64,000 bases of DNA from Chrysomallon squamiferum (lineage: Eukaryota > Mollusca > Gastropoda > Neomphalida > Peltospiridae): positions 18,571,245 through 18,635,244 of the forward strand of contig CM022667.1 of the NCBI GenBank assembly GCA_012295275.1, given 5' to 3'. Every line of letters starts with the position of its first letter. Position 1 is the first letter of the stretch. Shown piece after piece: positions 25,401 through 37,889 of this stretch. Below the pieces are notes generated by a model. It made no database searches. It saw only the letters and a program-made list of their open reading frames with translations, and was not told the origin of the DNA. The position numbers and the translations under genes were made by a program.

Positions 25401-28400
25401 GCAGTGACTAATTTAAAATAATAATTATTATAATAATTATAAATATTTTCAATTCTTTTATATTCAGAAACATAGGATAAAAAAAGGTTTTGTTTATGAC
25501 ATAAAATTAAATATACAACACGATAATTCTTTACAATATAAAATATTCAAATGCATTTATATTTTATTAACTTCAAATGTTATTAGACAGCTTTATTTGC
25601 TGACTCAGATTATTTTCAATGTTATTTTAATTATTTCAATAGTTTTGTTTTCGTTTAACTTTTTTTTTGCTTATTTTGATATCTACCTTTTTCTTCAGTT
25701 TGACAACACCACTAATTATAGACATGGCTTTAATTCTCACAGCATCTCCATAGCAACTATTTGTTGTTACCTGAAATTTTTATTTTACAAATCACTCACA
25801 TTATTTGATATTCAGAACAAACTATTTTTATTACACAGAATTACTGAGATTCAGTTCGTTTCTCCATTATGAAAGCTTTTAGTTTTATATGACATTATTA
25901 ATGTTTCCAAATAATAATTAATTATTTTAAGTCAAACATTACTAACAATACAGATATTACAAAAATCAAATAAAAATTTTATAATGTTAATATCATTAAC
26001 TACATTTTTATAAAATAAAAATAAGTGTTGCTGAGAGGTCATATAAAGAGACAAATTTTAATGATGAAGAAGGTTAAAAAAATAAATAAAAAGGAACTGT
26101 AAGAACTGGGAATATATTTCAACATGAAACAATAGATGACTGGGGCAAATTGTGGTGGATTTAAACATTATCCAGCATTAAGAAAAGTATAATTCAGTGA
26201 CAGAAAGTATCAGAAATTTCACCTGAAGACAAAAATCAACAAGGGTTTTGATGTGAGGAAGAAGAACGGTCACTTCAGATTCTATCAGTTCATCAAAAAG
26301 ACTAAGAGCTTCACAGGCTTCATCCTGAAATCAGAATACAGAGTAAGCAATCTTGAAACAAAATACAGAAAAACTTTATTTTATATAGCCACTTACACAA
26401 ATATTTAATTTAAAAAAAAAAATAATAAAAAATTCTAAATTATATACTTTTTTACATTAACCATTGCCAGATCACTGGAACCATTATTGTGTGTGAAATA
26501 CAATTTTACTGGTAAAAATGACTGGTAAAAGTGAACCTTTAAGGGTTCTGTTTTACAAACTTTTATTTTTATTTTATTATTAATTTTTCTTATCTTACTG
26601 TTGGTGAAAATTTACATATTATAAAGAAGATAGATACAATAACATTAAGTATCATTATTATTATTATTTTAAATTACCTCACTCTGCAATAACTGTTGAA
26701 TTATTTCCAGTATACGTCCAACTCTATTTTGGATAAATTTCTGAAAATGAAATTAAAATAAATTGAAAAAAGATGTTAATTATATATATCAGAATTAAAA
26801 TAAAAACATTTTTTTATTATAAAGGACTCTGCAGTGTGTGTGTCTGTGCATGTGTGAAAGGGGAGAGAGCATTTCAATTACAATTTATATATTTAAGTAT
26901 CAGTTTTTAAATAAATTTTAATGTTATCAAATCTTAGTTTTTCACCAATATATATCAACATCCTGGATTTCTAACAAACCTTTTCATCATCTCCAATGTA
27001 GAAAGCTAGCTCAGTCATTGCTCTGAAATCACAAAAAAACAAAAAAAACAAATATATTGAGAACTATATTGAAATGTAAAATGTGGATAACAAAATCAAA
27101 AGATTATATGCATCAGTGAGTTGTATATGAGTGTGTGTGTGTGTGTGTGTGAAATAAAATATATTAAAAAATAACATTGTAGAATAATGAATTTTTACAC
27201 ATATTATGAATACACTCCGGTACAACCCAATAAGTAAGAGAAAAAAGAAAGGCTATGTCACAGAAATGTTTAGCTATTAAGCACAATTAGTCTTCGCTTA
27301 TTCAGCCACAGAAAACGTTAATGATCATAATAAAAGAAATTACCTGATAGCATTATATGGAACTCGTTTACTCTGTGTATCATCCAACATTTCTGAGAGC
27401 AGTGTCATCACAAAAACAAGATATGGTTTTAACTGTTCACCGGCTACTGAAGTTATGGTGTACAGCAGTGCTACTCCCAACTAAATAAATAAATACTTAT
27501 TAAAAAGTATTTATTATGTTAAAAATATGCTATTTGTTAAACAGAGTATAACAAAATAATATATTTTCAAACATGGTCTTGACAAAAAAAGTTTAAAATA
27601 TATGAAAACTGAAGATTATTGTAAAATGGGTATTTTAAAATCAAATTGATTGTGTATATTAATCAGTATCCAAGAGCAGAATTAAATTTGTTTTTCTGAT
27701 TGTATGTTTATAATAAAGACAAGGTAAATTACAAGTTTAACAAGATATACAATATAATTATTATATCTAATATAAATGCTTGTTTCACACACCCCGACAT
27801 TATACACACACGATTATTATTTACAGAGAAAGACTGTAAAATAATTTCATTAACAAGTTCATTTCAACTATTCATATTTGTTACCTCCCTTTATTTATAA
27901 AACCACCAACCTCTCTTTTATCTGTATCCTGGTCTTTAGCACATGATGAAATAAATTCAAACATCTGTGGCCATTGATTGGTTGGAAGGTCATGCTTGGC
28001 AATAGTGGCTATCACCTGTGACAGGGCATTTGAAACATTCTGTCTGTTATCAACAAAAAACAAACAAAAAATTAAATCCTAAAAAAAAGCTTAATATTAA
28101 AAAATATATTCAGTTAAAAATACAACTGTAATAATATAATTAATTTAGTTTATTATTATTAATGCATATGTATTACAAAATAAATGACAAATTACATCAC
28201 TTCAGTTAGTTTAAATATTAAAATTCCATTTATTTTGAAAGTCTGCTTGGATGAATAGCAGATGAAAGGAACTATTTAGGTAACTACATCTAATACTGCA
28301 ACTATTCAAATAAAATTATTTTCAATTAAAAAAAAAAATTAAAAATTAAAATCTGAAGTTTTTACTTACTCTCTGTCTTGCACATAGAGTTTCAGAATAT

Positions 28401-29412
28401 TGTCACGAATACTGGAATTAAAAACAGAATGTTCCAATTTAATAAAAAAATAATAAAACAAAACATCTATATTTCTCTCCTCTTCAGAAAAAAACATGCA
28501 GATGTACTTATTATAGTAATGTTACTTGTTTTTAATGTTTTTAAACATATATACATACATATACATATACGTATTTTATTTAACAGTTGGCGAGTAACTA
28601 TGAAGATATCAGTTCAATGGTTCATTCTCAATATCAAATATTCCACAATATATATATATACAGTAGAATTAGTTAAATGTTAATAAGTTAAATTAGTAAA
28701 ATGCAAATACCTCTGCTTGACACCACTGGATAAAGAATTCCACTGTTTTGCTCTGTAAATCTTTTTTCTTAACAATACAGCTGCATACTGTCTTACCTAG
28801 AAACATTTATAACAATAACAAACCGAAAGAAAAAACGAATATCTTAAATTTAAAATATTTTCTGAGGAAAATCAGTTTCTATAAGATCTCTTGAAAAATA
28901 TTTATTAAATCTGAAGTGAGGTATTCATAATTTTAAATAATTTAATTAAATATAATCATTTTAAAATTTTCAGTTTTTTCACTGAAAGTATTAAATGAAT
29001 TATTCAATATGTCACTAATTACATCTAAAAAATAACAACCTGTGGAGCCTGTGATCCTGCTAGAATCTGACACAAAGCTGGCAAAGCATCTGGCTTCTTA
29101 AAGAATTCCTTTAATTGTTCTGTTGCCTGCAAAATCAATAATTGGGTAAGGTGAAAAATTATAAATGTTCAAAATTTTTTACAATGAAAGGCAGTGCTGT
29201 TTCCTGTCAATAGGCAAGTGTCCCAAAAAATTCCATTTATGCAAACCAATAACAGTAGTTGATGATAATGGGTTTTATTTGTATGTCATAATTATTTATG
29301 TACAAACACACCTTGAAATTTCAGTGAAATCCTCAAAATCAAGTTACTTTCTTTTGGTTTATTCTTTTGTTTATTCCAGTAACTGAAAACTTAATTCAGT
29401 AAAAGCTCTGTC

Positions 29413-29454
<42 letters not shown>

Positions 29455-30891
29455 TGTGTGCATGTGAATGTGTGCGTGCAGGCATTCCTGAGGATATGCA
29501 AATAACTTGATAAAATAAAATACAGAATAGTCATTGCTAAAAATAATTGTTAGAGTACAAATACCATTACAATAATGATGACATTCCAGAATTTTTATTT
29601 ACAAAAGCAAACAAAAATTTAAAAAAAATATGTGAAATTTTTTCTTTTAAACTTTTAATATCATATTACTTGTTCACTGATGTGACAAAAATTTGTCTTT
29701 GTCACAATGGGAGATCTCCCAACTTTTGTGATGCATGTATGCTTTCCTTGAAGATATTTCCCTCATTCTCATTTCTGTTTCATCATTTTTTTTATATTTT
29801 GAAAAACAAAATATATCATGACATAGCATACATATTCTGCTTCATCTTTGTATTTGTTTCTTGCAAGCTTTGATAAACAAGGGAGAATAAACAGACAAAT
29901 TTAGTTTCAAAATGATTGCCTTGTGACCAAGATAAGCTTAGGATTTTAAATCATACACAAATTACAAACTATGCATTACTATCATAGTCTGCCAAATTTC
30001 ATACAAACAGGCACTTAATTTTGGATACCAAAATGTGAAGTGTCCTCAGTTAATGACTTGACCATAGTGATAACTATTGCTGCCAGCATCTGAAAAGTTC
30101 AATGTTTAGTTTATTTTGTTTGATTTCGTAACTATGTGGACTAATTTCAGTTTTAGATAATATTTTCTTTTTGACAAAGTTGTTGATTACTAAGAGAGAT
30201 CTTAGCAAGTTATGAATTTTTGGATATCTATGTAATGAAGTCATATGGGAAATTAATGCTAATTAGTATTATCAAAATGTAAATTCAACAATTCATCTGT
30301 CATATAAAATGATATTTTTGTATACTGGTGTAATTTCTATGGAGTTTTTTTTAAATTACATAATTAAGGCATACTGTGAATTTCAGCTAATTTGTGAATT
30401 ATTTAAATTTCAGCAAATTTTCATATGATAAAAATTCGTAACTTTTTCCATTAATCAATTTAATGCTATCAACGATATCTTGGTGTCATTTTAATCGGTG
30501 ATTTTTTTTTTTTTGTCTTTTTGGTGATATATTAAATTTTGTCTGTGTAATTATTTAACAATAATTTTTTTTAATAATAAAATAAAGTATACCTCTTTCT
30601 GGCTATCATTTTATCAATAAGACTCACGGGAGGATGACAATCACTGAATCACAATCGTGACAATATGAATGTCTAAATGTGACGGACACGTGTCTTTTGT
30701 TTTGACAATTTAATGACGATTAAGTAATTACCAAATCAAACATCAAGTTCAATTAATATATTTTTCTTAATAATTCACTTTTGTCTATTAAGCAAACTAA
30801 TGTAAGCTATATGTTTAACACTTACTTCTTGTATCGCATTATTATCTGGCTCTAGAAGCTTAACAAGAATCTGCTCCAAGGGAGCTGCCAT
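16477..30891 (-). CDS. IPO4: Importin-4 (nuclear transport receptor)
   Basis: Karyopherin-beta receptor importing cargo such as histones and ribosomal proteins through nuclear pores. It has 29 coding exons and 1080 aa (human about 1081): 30826-30891, 29040-29126, 28711-28796, 28370-28411, 27911-28043, 27344-27480, 26980-27022, 26678-26740, 26223-26324, 25687-25770, 25261-25407, 24762-24815, 24405-24514, 24050-24158, 23436-23574, 22897-23010, 22393-22509, 21896-22019, 21403-21514, 20828-20934, 20636-20713, 20313-20476, 19962-20155, 19301-19471, 18733-18941, 18193-18325, 17614-17718, 16839-16908, 16477-16619. All are HEAT-repeat helices. Diagnostic blocks are KNAALFALGQFSE, DDPDLRRC, DEKEDACAALGE, AEKSFAVGTLAET and RVQDNIC. 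Acidic loops near residues 640 and 810 match human IPO4. Intron 25 has AT-AG ends and is listed separately. All other junctions are GT-AG. The acceptor of exon 23 (TTTTTGAG) is weak. Paralogue IPO5 is less likely given these blocks. Confidence 0.95.
18326..18732 (-). other. IPO4: U12-type AT-AG intron in IPO4 (intron 25)
   Basis: After codon ...CTA TAT CC, the minus strand reads ATATCCTT, a perfect U12-class AT donor. The 3' end has TTTCTTTAAC (18345-18336), close to the TTCCTTAAC branch consensus, 11-12 nt before CAG at 18328-18326. Splicing here restores EKLYPQYPDVLKALFDIL in frame. No GT donor gives an equally good join, and reading through hits a stop after YPYP. Confidence 0.85.
19184..19290. 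repeat. Interrupted (TG)n microsatellite in IPO4 intron 24
   Basis: TG dinucleotides run for roughly 105 bp with CA and CG interruptions, directly beside the exon 24 donor at 19301. They produce spurious Cys-Val/His-Thr frames. Shorter TG tracts occur in other IPO4 introns at 27130-27151 and 29417-29450, and an (AT)n tract lies at 18689-18712. Confidence 0.9.
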
Positions 30892-30942
30892 TTTGTCTTC
30901 TTTTATCCGACTTCCAACCAAAAGAGTTAATACATAGGCCTA

Positions 30943-30973
<31 letters not shown>

Positions 30974-31065
30974 TTTTTCTGCTGACCATGATTGTCATAT
31001 CTTGGTTTTTTAATAATAGGGCCTAATATGTAATATTGGCTTTTATTAATTTTATATATATATAT

Positions 31066-31114
31066 GAAAAGTCCTCTCGTTTTATATATATATATTAAGA
31101 CGAGAGGACTTTTC
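31066..31114. repeat. Perfect 15-bp inverted repeat with AT loop
   Basis: GAAAAGTCCTCTCGT (31066-31080) is exactly complementary to ACGAGAGGACTTTTC (31100-31114), around a 19-bp, nearly self-complementary TA loop. It lies about 200 bp upstream of the IPO4 start. It may be a short inverted duplication, a MITE footprint or a hairpin. Confidence 0.85.
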
Positions 31115-31487
31115 AGTTCATCAAAATTTGTATACGTTAGTATTATAATCAAACTTCGTCCCATCACAAATTGGTAACCCGGTATGAAATGAATTAATCC
31201 ACTAATTACTCTATCCAAAACAAAAGAACAAGATGTATAAAGACTTATTTTTTAATTTATAAACTCTAAGTTAAAGAAAAACGAATTAAAGTTCTTTTCA
31301 GAATTCAAAGAATAATCAGTTGTTAATTGTTCAATCTATAACGAAGTTCCAAGTTGGTTTATCAGAGTTCGGGAATTATCTTATTCTGTCATTTTTATCT
31401 CAGCGTTATTACAGACCCCAGAGTGTTTATCGCAGATTGGGGATTTCCCGGACATAACAAACGAACGATCTTTCATAAGATCTCAGC

Positions 31488-31670
31488 ATGAATAAACGAA
31501 ACGACTTCTCGTCGGACTTTGACGCCGCTACATTCTTCGACATCTCGTCAGACGTTTCGTTTAACGATGCTCCGTTCTACGACTTATCGTCAGACTTTAT
31601 AACGAACGACTTTTCATCGGAATGTAGTTTGACGATGCTCCGTTCTATGAAGAATTATATTTGAGAAGAA
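31488..31670 (+). repeat. Degenerate repeat block with a 58-codon open frame (Asp-Phe-Ser-Ser-Asp units)
   Basis: Within this block GACTTCTCGTCGGACTTT-like units recur, and TTTAACGATGCTCCGTTCTA (31560-31579) recurs as TTTGACGATGCTCCGTTCTA (31628-31647). An ATG at 31488 opens 58 codons ending TGA at 31662-31664, with repeated D-F/L/I-S-S-D units. Base composition is visibly richer in CpG than the surroundings. I do not recognise a family; it could be a repeat relic, an upstream ORF on a NAPG leader exon, or chance. Confidence 0.5.
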
Positions 31671-31927
31671 ACGAAACGGAAACTGTTTAATGGTGTCCAC
31701 GGCGTTGTGAGGAGAAAAAGGCCTGTTCTCCTCCTTTAAGTATTAAGAACGTTGTCTTTTTATAATTAACTGACAACTGGTTTACTACAAGGAACTAAGA
31801 CATGCCTTCAAAAGTTATTGATAAAAACAAAACAAAACAAAAATTTATATATATATATACAAATTAGTTTTCATGAAAATAAAAGCTTGTTTTCAAAAAT
31901 TGATGTCATTAAACCAGTTGGTATCTA

Positions 31928-31929
<2 letters not shown>

Positions 31930-31969
<40 letters not shown>
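31930..31969. repeat. (GT)20 microsatellite
   Basis: Uninterrupted GT dinucleotides in the IPO4-NAPG intergenic region. Confidence 0.95.
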
Positions 31970-31971
<2 letters not shown>

Positions 31972-32708
31972 ACTGTTGGATAATTTTATTCACTTTAAGG
32001 TACATGAAAAATATGGTTCATTTGACTATTGAAAATGATACATGTTATTTATATATGTTATACGAACGGTAGTAACACTAACAACAAAATAATAAATAAA
32101 TAAAAATAAAATAAAACAATATAAAATAATAATAATAATAAATAATTAAATAAATAAAATAAACGAATGAACAAATGAATGAATGAATAAATAAAGAAAT
32201 AAAAAGAAAGAGAGAGAAAAAGATTATTGAATTATTTATTTATTAAAGATGGATAATATACTTTTACTTTCTTTTTTTTTGTTTTTTTCTAGTACTTAAA
32301 TTTTGTTATTAACTGTCTACTCCGTTTCTTTTTAATTTTATATAGAAATCTTGAAGGCATGTCTAAAAGGATTATTTTTATATTTTGATACCATCAATCA
32401 TGTCTATAAATAAACATAATAAAATAAAATAAAACAAGAAAAGAAAAATTAATCTCTTTTTAACAACGTTTAAACATTAAGAAAATATTTATATATCATT
32501 ATTTATTTATTTATTTATTATGCGACTAAACATTTTTCTTTCTTTCTTTTTTAAAGGTTTTATAAATCTTACGTATTGTTTTTGAATTTCTTATAAAATA
32601 CATACATACATACGTGTATTTATATTCCCCAATTGATAAATATTTTATTTAAATCTAATCCGATTATTAAATAATCACAAATGAATGAGAAAGAAAGAAA
32701 GAATGAAA

Positions 32709-32764
<56 letters not shown>
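32709..32764. repeat. (ATA)n microsatellite just upstream of NAPG
   Basis: Pure AAT/ATA triplets for about 55 bp, ending some 60 bp before the NAPG start codon, within its likely 5' UTR or promoter. Confidence 0.95.
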
Positions 32765-32821
32765 TAAATCCGTTTTCGTGAAGTATCTCGATTTTTGGAA
32801 AGAAAATGCAGACGAGCAAAA

Positions 32822-33295
32822 ATGGCGTCAAGTGTACGCGGAAACGAACATAATTTTGTAGATAAGAAATTATGTGAAGGATTAGAACATCTCAGATTGG
32901 CCGAAAAATGGTAAAAATAAAAAATAAAATTTACTCTAGAAGAATAATAACTAAACCTGGATAAAATTATACATTCATAAAATATATCTCGAATATTACT
33001 AAAAAAATAATTTTAAAATTCAATGCTTCAGAAGTTCAGTCTGTTTTAACACAAAGACAAACCATTTTAAAATGCAAATATCACTAATTTTAACACAATA
33101 ATTTTTGTAAGAAATATCAATAAAGTACCAGAAAATCTAAAAATTAAAATTGACAAAATATATTTAAAAAATAAAAGATAGGTGTATGTGTCTGTGTTTC
33201 ATTATGATTTACACTAAAAGGTAATTTCATGTTGCAGAGCCAACCCAAAACACTCACGTTTGGTGGAATAAAATTTATTTCGATTTATTTTTTCA

Positions 33296-33353
<58 letters not shown>

Positions 33354-33848
33354 CAGATTTTAAATAATTATATTTTATAATTAATTAGCGATAGTCCACA
33401 CAAAATGCAGAGCTGTATTGGTAATCAGAATATAAAGTATTTTTCACTTTTTCTTTAACGTTTTAGTATGAAGACATCACTATTTAAATGGAAACCTGAT
33501 ACTGATGGTGCTTGTGACGAATATCAGCAGGCAGGTAAGACCACAGCATATCTTTACTTCTATTATGTAATAACATTCATTCACTGCAAAAGAAATGAAA
33601 ATATATGACTAATAACAAAACAGTAAGAAAAGCAAAGAGGTTAGTATTTTTCACCAAAAGATTTTGTATGTCAATTTGTACACAGAAATGTTAAAAATAA
33701 TTTTATTAGCCTGATTTGTAATTAATTATTCGTTTTCCCTCTTGTATTTAAAACATTAATAACTTTGTTTAATCAGTGATCATATGTTACTGTTAGTTAT
33801 TAATTTTTAATTCAGTTACTTATTTATTTATTTATTATTATTTTATTT

Positions 33849-33887
<39 letters not shown>

Positions 33888-36800
33888 GCAAATGAAAGGA
33901 AAACTCATCTATGAAACTTGTATTATATATTACCATTCTATTTCATTATCAGAAAAAACATACATCATAGATATATAGAACAATCTTTTGGATGAATAGC
34001 AATATTATTTTACTGTTTGTACTAATGCTTCATATATCTGTGTATAAATAACATTTTACTAATGATCTTCTAATTTATTCTGGAACTGTATTAAGTATTT
34101 TCAAAAACATGAATAATTGGGGTTCTTTTTTATCCATTTTAAAAAGTATATTTAACCTGAATTTGGAGACAGTAATTGCTTTGACTCTTATTGAATGACA
34201 GGATTGACATTTCTCTTTCATATGGTACAAGGAGAGCATTCATAACAGTTGCAATGCTTATATCATCATTAACAATTATTTCTCTAAAATAAATTTATAT
34301 AATTTTGTTAGTTTTGAAAAAATATACACATCTTTTTCAGCAAATTCATTTAAAAATGCAAAAGCTTTTGATGAAGCCAAAGAGACTCTTCTTAAACTTG
34401 CAGCTCTACAGATGGAAAACTCGTATCCATAAAAACTGTTTTATTATCTTTATACATTTTTTTTATTTTTCTGTATTTATTATATCAAATATATAAAAAA
34501 AGAAAAGAAAAAAAAAGAAAGAGGTTTTTAATATAATCTATTTTTGAACGTTGACCTTAACTTTTATTCAGACCATTTCATGCAGCCAAGTAAGTATTTT
34601 AAATACCTATAATTTCTGAATAATGCACTTTATTGCAATACATATTTATTGTTACAACAGGCAAACTGTAAATTTAATCAAAATGTATGCATACAAGGAA
34701 AAAATCTTTTTAAAAATATGTTTTTAATCTGTTAGAAAATCTACTTAAGATTCAGTGTTTATGTAAAATTTAGATTTTGCTGTTCATTATGGTTTCTTTT
34801 TTTTTCTTTTTTTAATTAATAAAGAATAAAACTCAGCTGTCACTCCTGTTGTATAAGAATTCATAGAAGAAAATTCTTCTGTTATTACTTAACCAATAAA
34901 AAATGTACATAGGGTTGTTACAAATTATTTTCAGATCATATGAACAGGCAGGTTTGCTGTTGAAGGAATCAAAGCAATATGATGAAGCTGTGTACCTTTT
35001 GGAAAAAGCAGCTCGGATATTTCAAGAGGATGGAACACCAGACTCAGCTTCACTTACACTGGAAAAAGCAGCTAAGTATGTAAACAATTACATCTGGTTG
35101 TTGCTCAGTCTTTCTTACCCAAGGAGTAGTTAGGTCACAAACTCAGTCCTCCACATTAGAGAAATAAGTTTGCTTTGTGTCACTTCCTGTTTCATATGTA
35201 ATTGATCTAACTTTTCTGTCTGATGCAAAAAAACAAACAAAGTACAAACAAACAAAAAATAATAATTATAACAAATATTTTATTCAGTATTAAATTTTTT
35301 GTATTTTATCTTAACTTAATACTGTTTATTCCAAAATGTTCCTTAATATTTAGTAATTTTATTGATAAATTGTTTCTCAAGATGCATTTGAAGTTATTGA
35401 TATTTTTATAGAATGGTGGAAACTGAATTTCCAGAAAAAGCTAGTCAACTCTACATCAAAGCATGTGATGTTGCAGAGGTGAAAAGTTAATAATTATTTA
35501 TTATTATAGTTTCTAGTTATTTTTAATGTGTGGTTTAAGTTATTTTGAATCAATAATCCAAAACAATTTTACTTCAAAGTTACAATAGATATTCATATTA
35601 CATTTACTTAAAAACTTTTTTTTAGGTATGAATGTCCTATTTAATATTTTATAAATAGGACAGTATAGCCAGCCTGAGTAATAACAGTTTACAAGTTTAC
35701 AAGTAGAATAAAGACTATTTTCAAAAATAAAAGATGACATCAGCTGATGGTTATTTTTGACGTGGGTTTTTAGTTGGAGAGGTCTTGATTTATTAATCAT
35801 TTATTCTTAAACTATTTATCTACTATTTTATTTTATTTTATTTTATTTCTTTTTATTTCTTTATTTATTTCAATGAATATTATTTTCAGTTCAAAAAAAA
35901 AAAATTAATTATTGATTTTAAATTTTAAAAATTTGAAAATAAAAAATAATAAATATAAATAAAATCAATAAAATATGTATAAGATGAATTTTAGATTGAA
36001 AACCTAAGCACACTTTTATTATTTTATATCAGTTTGTGTGGGTTGGGTGTGTGTGCTATATAGGGATAAAAAAAATGTTTTCAAACAAGCATTAAATATG
36101 GCAAAAGAACTAATAAATATAATAATTTGTACTAATTATTTTCTTGACTAAGATTGAAGATAAACCAAGAAAGTGTGCAGAATACATAGGGAAAGCAGCT
36201 AGACTTTTGACTAGAATCAGGCGGTAAATATATAAATTATTTTGTACCATCTTTCTTTCCATGATATCTGTTAAAACAATGGCTTGTTTTGATATGATAA
36301 TTTAATTTTACTAAATTAATTAAATACAGTCAGAAGAATAAATTAAATTTTAAAAAATATTGCCTTTTACAAATTAAGCTAAATATATATAATAAAATGA
36401 ATTTAAAGTGAGTGGTTTTTATTTGCTTTTGTTATTAAAACACAGTATCTGTTAAAACTATTTTATCAAATGTATTGTTTCGATGAGGTTATTTCAATAA
36501 AAAAAATCAATAAATAATTTAACCTTAATACTATTGTCAATAGATAAACTCTATTATATAACAGATATTACTTTGTATATGATTTATTTTTGTTATAAAT
36601 ATTTACCATTCATGTTACTCTGTGAGCATTTAAAATTTATTAGTTAAAAAAACATATAAATTTACATTTATCACCTTTTAATTTTAAAAAAAACCCCATT
36701 CTGTATAATATTTAATGTGTATAGATCAGATATCATTTTTTGTATGAACCTGACCAGAAGATAAGGAAATGTTATGTCAGGAAAATCTTAATTATGTTTT

Positions 36801-37889
36801 TGACAGATATGATGAAGCTGCTGAATTATATAAGAAAGAAATTGACTATCATGTGCAGGGAGAAAATATAGAATTGCTAAACAAAGTTATTTTAGGTCTT
36901 GTTCTAGTTCATCTTCATAGAGAGGACTATGTTGCAGCAGAAAATGTGTTCACATCAAGCTTGTCGTAAGTGTTTCCTAAGTTATATTGCTAAAGCTTTA
37001 CTGTGGTTTCAAAACAGAAAATTATATAATAGATATCATTTTTCAAAAAAACATTTAATAAGATTAGATAAGATGTGTTCCATATTAACTAGATTTCCAT
37101 AAAATGTCTTGTTAGAGTATTATTGAAAATAATAATATGAAAATGATATTACATCTTACTGATCATGTCTTTGTAAGATGTAAAAAAAGAAAAACATTTT
37201 TATTTTTTTGACCTTGTTTCTCTTATTCTAACTTTTAGTAACGCCTAACAGACATATAGATTTTATTAATGTTAAATAATTAATATTTATATTAAAATTT
37301 CTCAGACATCCACATTTTGGAGCCAGTGAAGAAGCAGAGGCCATAGAAAATCTTTTGAAAGCATATGATGAAGGGGATGAAGATTCTGCAAGAGAAATTT
37401 TGTCTTTGCCACTTATCAAATATATGGATAATGCTGTAAATTTGTTTTTCTTAATATCTTGTTTTGCTTCACAAAGAAAATACACATAAATGTGCAGATA
37501 CACACAGTAAATGTTTAGAAAGAAAAGTATAATTTTATAAACAAAAATTAAATTATTTGTTGTGCGCAAAATACAGAATGTAAGTTTTTCAGCACATGTG
37601 AGATCCATTTTTGAAAAATAAAAGAGGAAAAGGTCTATTATGTGAAATGCATTCACAGTAGAACAGTGATACGTTGTTAAACAGCAGTAAGAAAATTATA
37701 CAAGTTTTAGAATCAGGTAGAAATCTAATTGGTGATTTGATGTATACTGGGGTTTATTTCCAGTTTGCACGGATGGCAAGAGATCTGGTTATTCCAGGAG
37801 CAGTCTCATCATCCAAAACAGATGCCAATAAAGATGAACCTGGTTTACAGAAGGATGAAGAAGATGAATTCCAAGATGGACTGCTATAA
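32822..37889 (+). CDS. NAPG: Gamma-soluble NSF attachment protein (gamma-SNAP)
   Basis: Adaptor that recruits the ATPase NSF to SNARE complexes for disassembly after membrane fusion. Ten coding exons: 32822-32910, 33467-33534, 34341-34422, 34572-34589, 34935-35075, 35412-35478, 36153-36223, 36807-36965, 37306-37435 and 37764-37889. They give 316 aa (human 312). Family blocks: KLCEGLEHLRLAEKW, TSLFKWKPD, FHAAKSYEQAGLLLKE, DGTPDSASLTLEKAAK, EYIGKAARLLTRIRRYDEAA, VLVHLHREDYVAAE, LPLIKYMDNAFARMARDL, and an acidic tail ending FQDGLL. The fold is a TPR-like all-helical solenoid. The start ATG carries an extended, poorly conserved N-terminus (ASSVRGNEHNFVDK) relative to human. Exon 4 is only 18 nt and follows a U12-type intron. 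Alpha/beta-SNAP is excluded by the C-terminal sequence. Confidence 0.95.
33299..33352. repeat. (TTA)n microsatellite in NAPG intron 1
   Basis: About 17 uninterrupted TTA units. A 36-bp poly-T run lies in the next intron (33851-33886). Confidence 0.95.
34423..34571 (+). other. NAPG: U12-type GT-AG intron in NAPG (intron 3)
   Basis: The donor reads GTATCCAT, seven of eight matches to the U12 GTATCCTT consensus. The branch region GACCTTAAC (34553-34561) contains a perfect CCTTAAC, 11-12 nt before CAG at 34571. There is almost no polypyrimidine tract between them, which is also typical. The join restores ENSPFHAAK in frame. Confidence 0.85.

Larger units (their letters stand above)
30892..32821. 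other. Divergent intergenic region between IPO4 and NAPG
   Basis: About 1.9 kb separate two outward-facing start codons, so both promoters are expected here. It contains a (TA)n tract (30941-30965), a perfect hairpin (31066-31114), a CG-richer repeat block (31488-31670), (GT)20 at 31930-31969, an A/T-rich simple region (32080-32270) and (ATA)n at 32709-32764. I see no conserved gene. Confidence 0.5.

Noticed and set aside
30940-31218. 92-codon minus-strand frame running through the hairpin and TA tract
   Set aside because: Largely translated simple repeat; no supporting splice or family signal.
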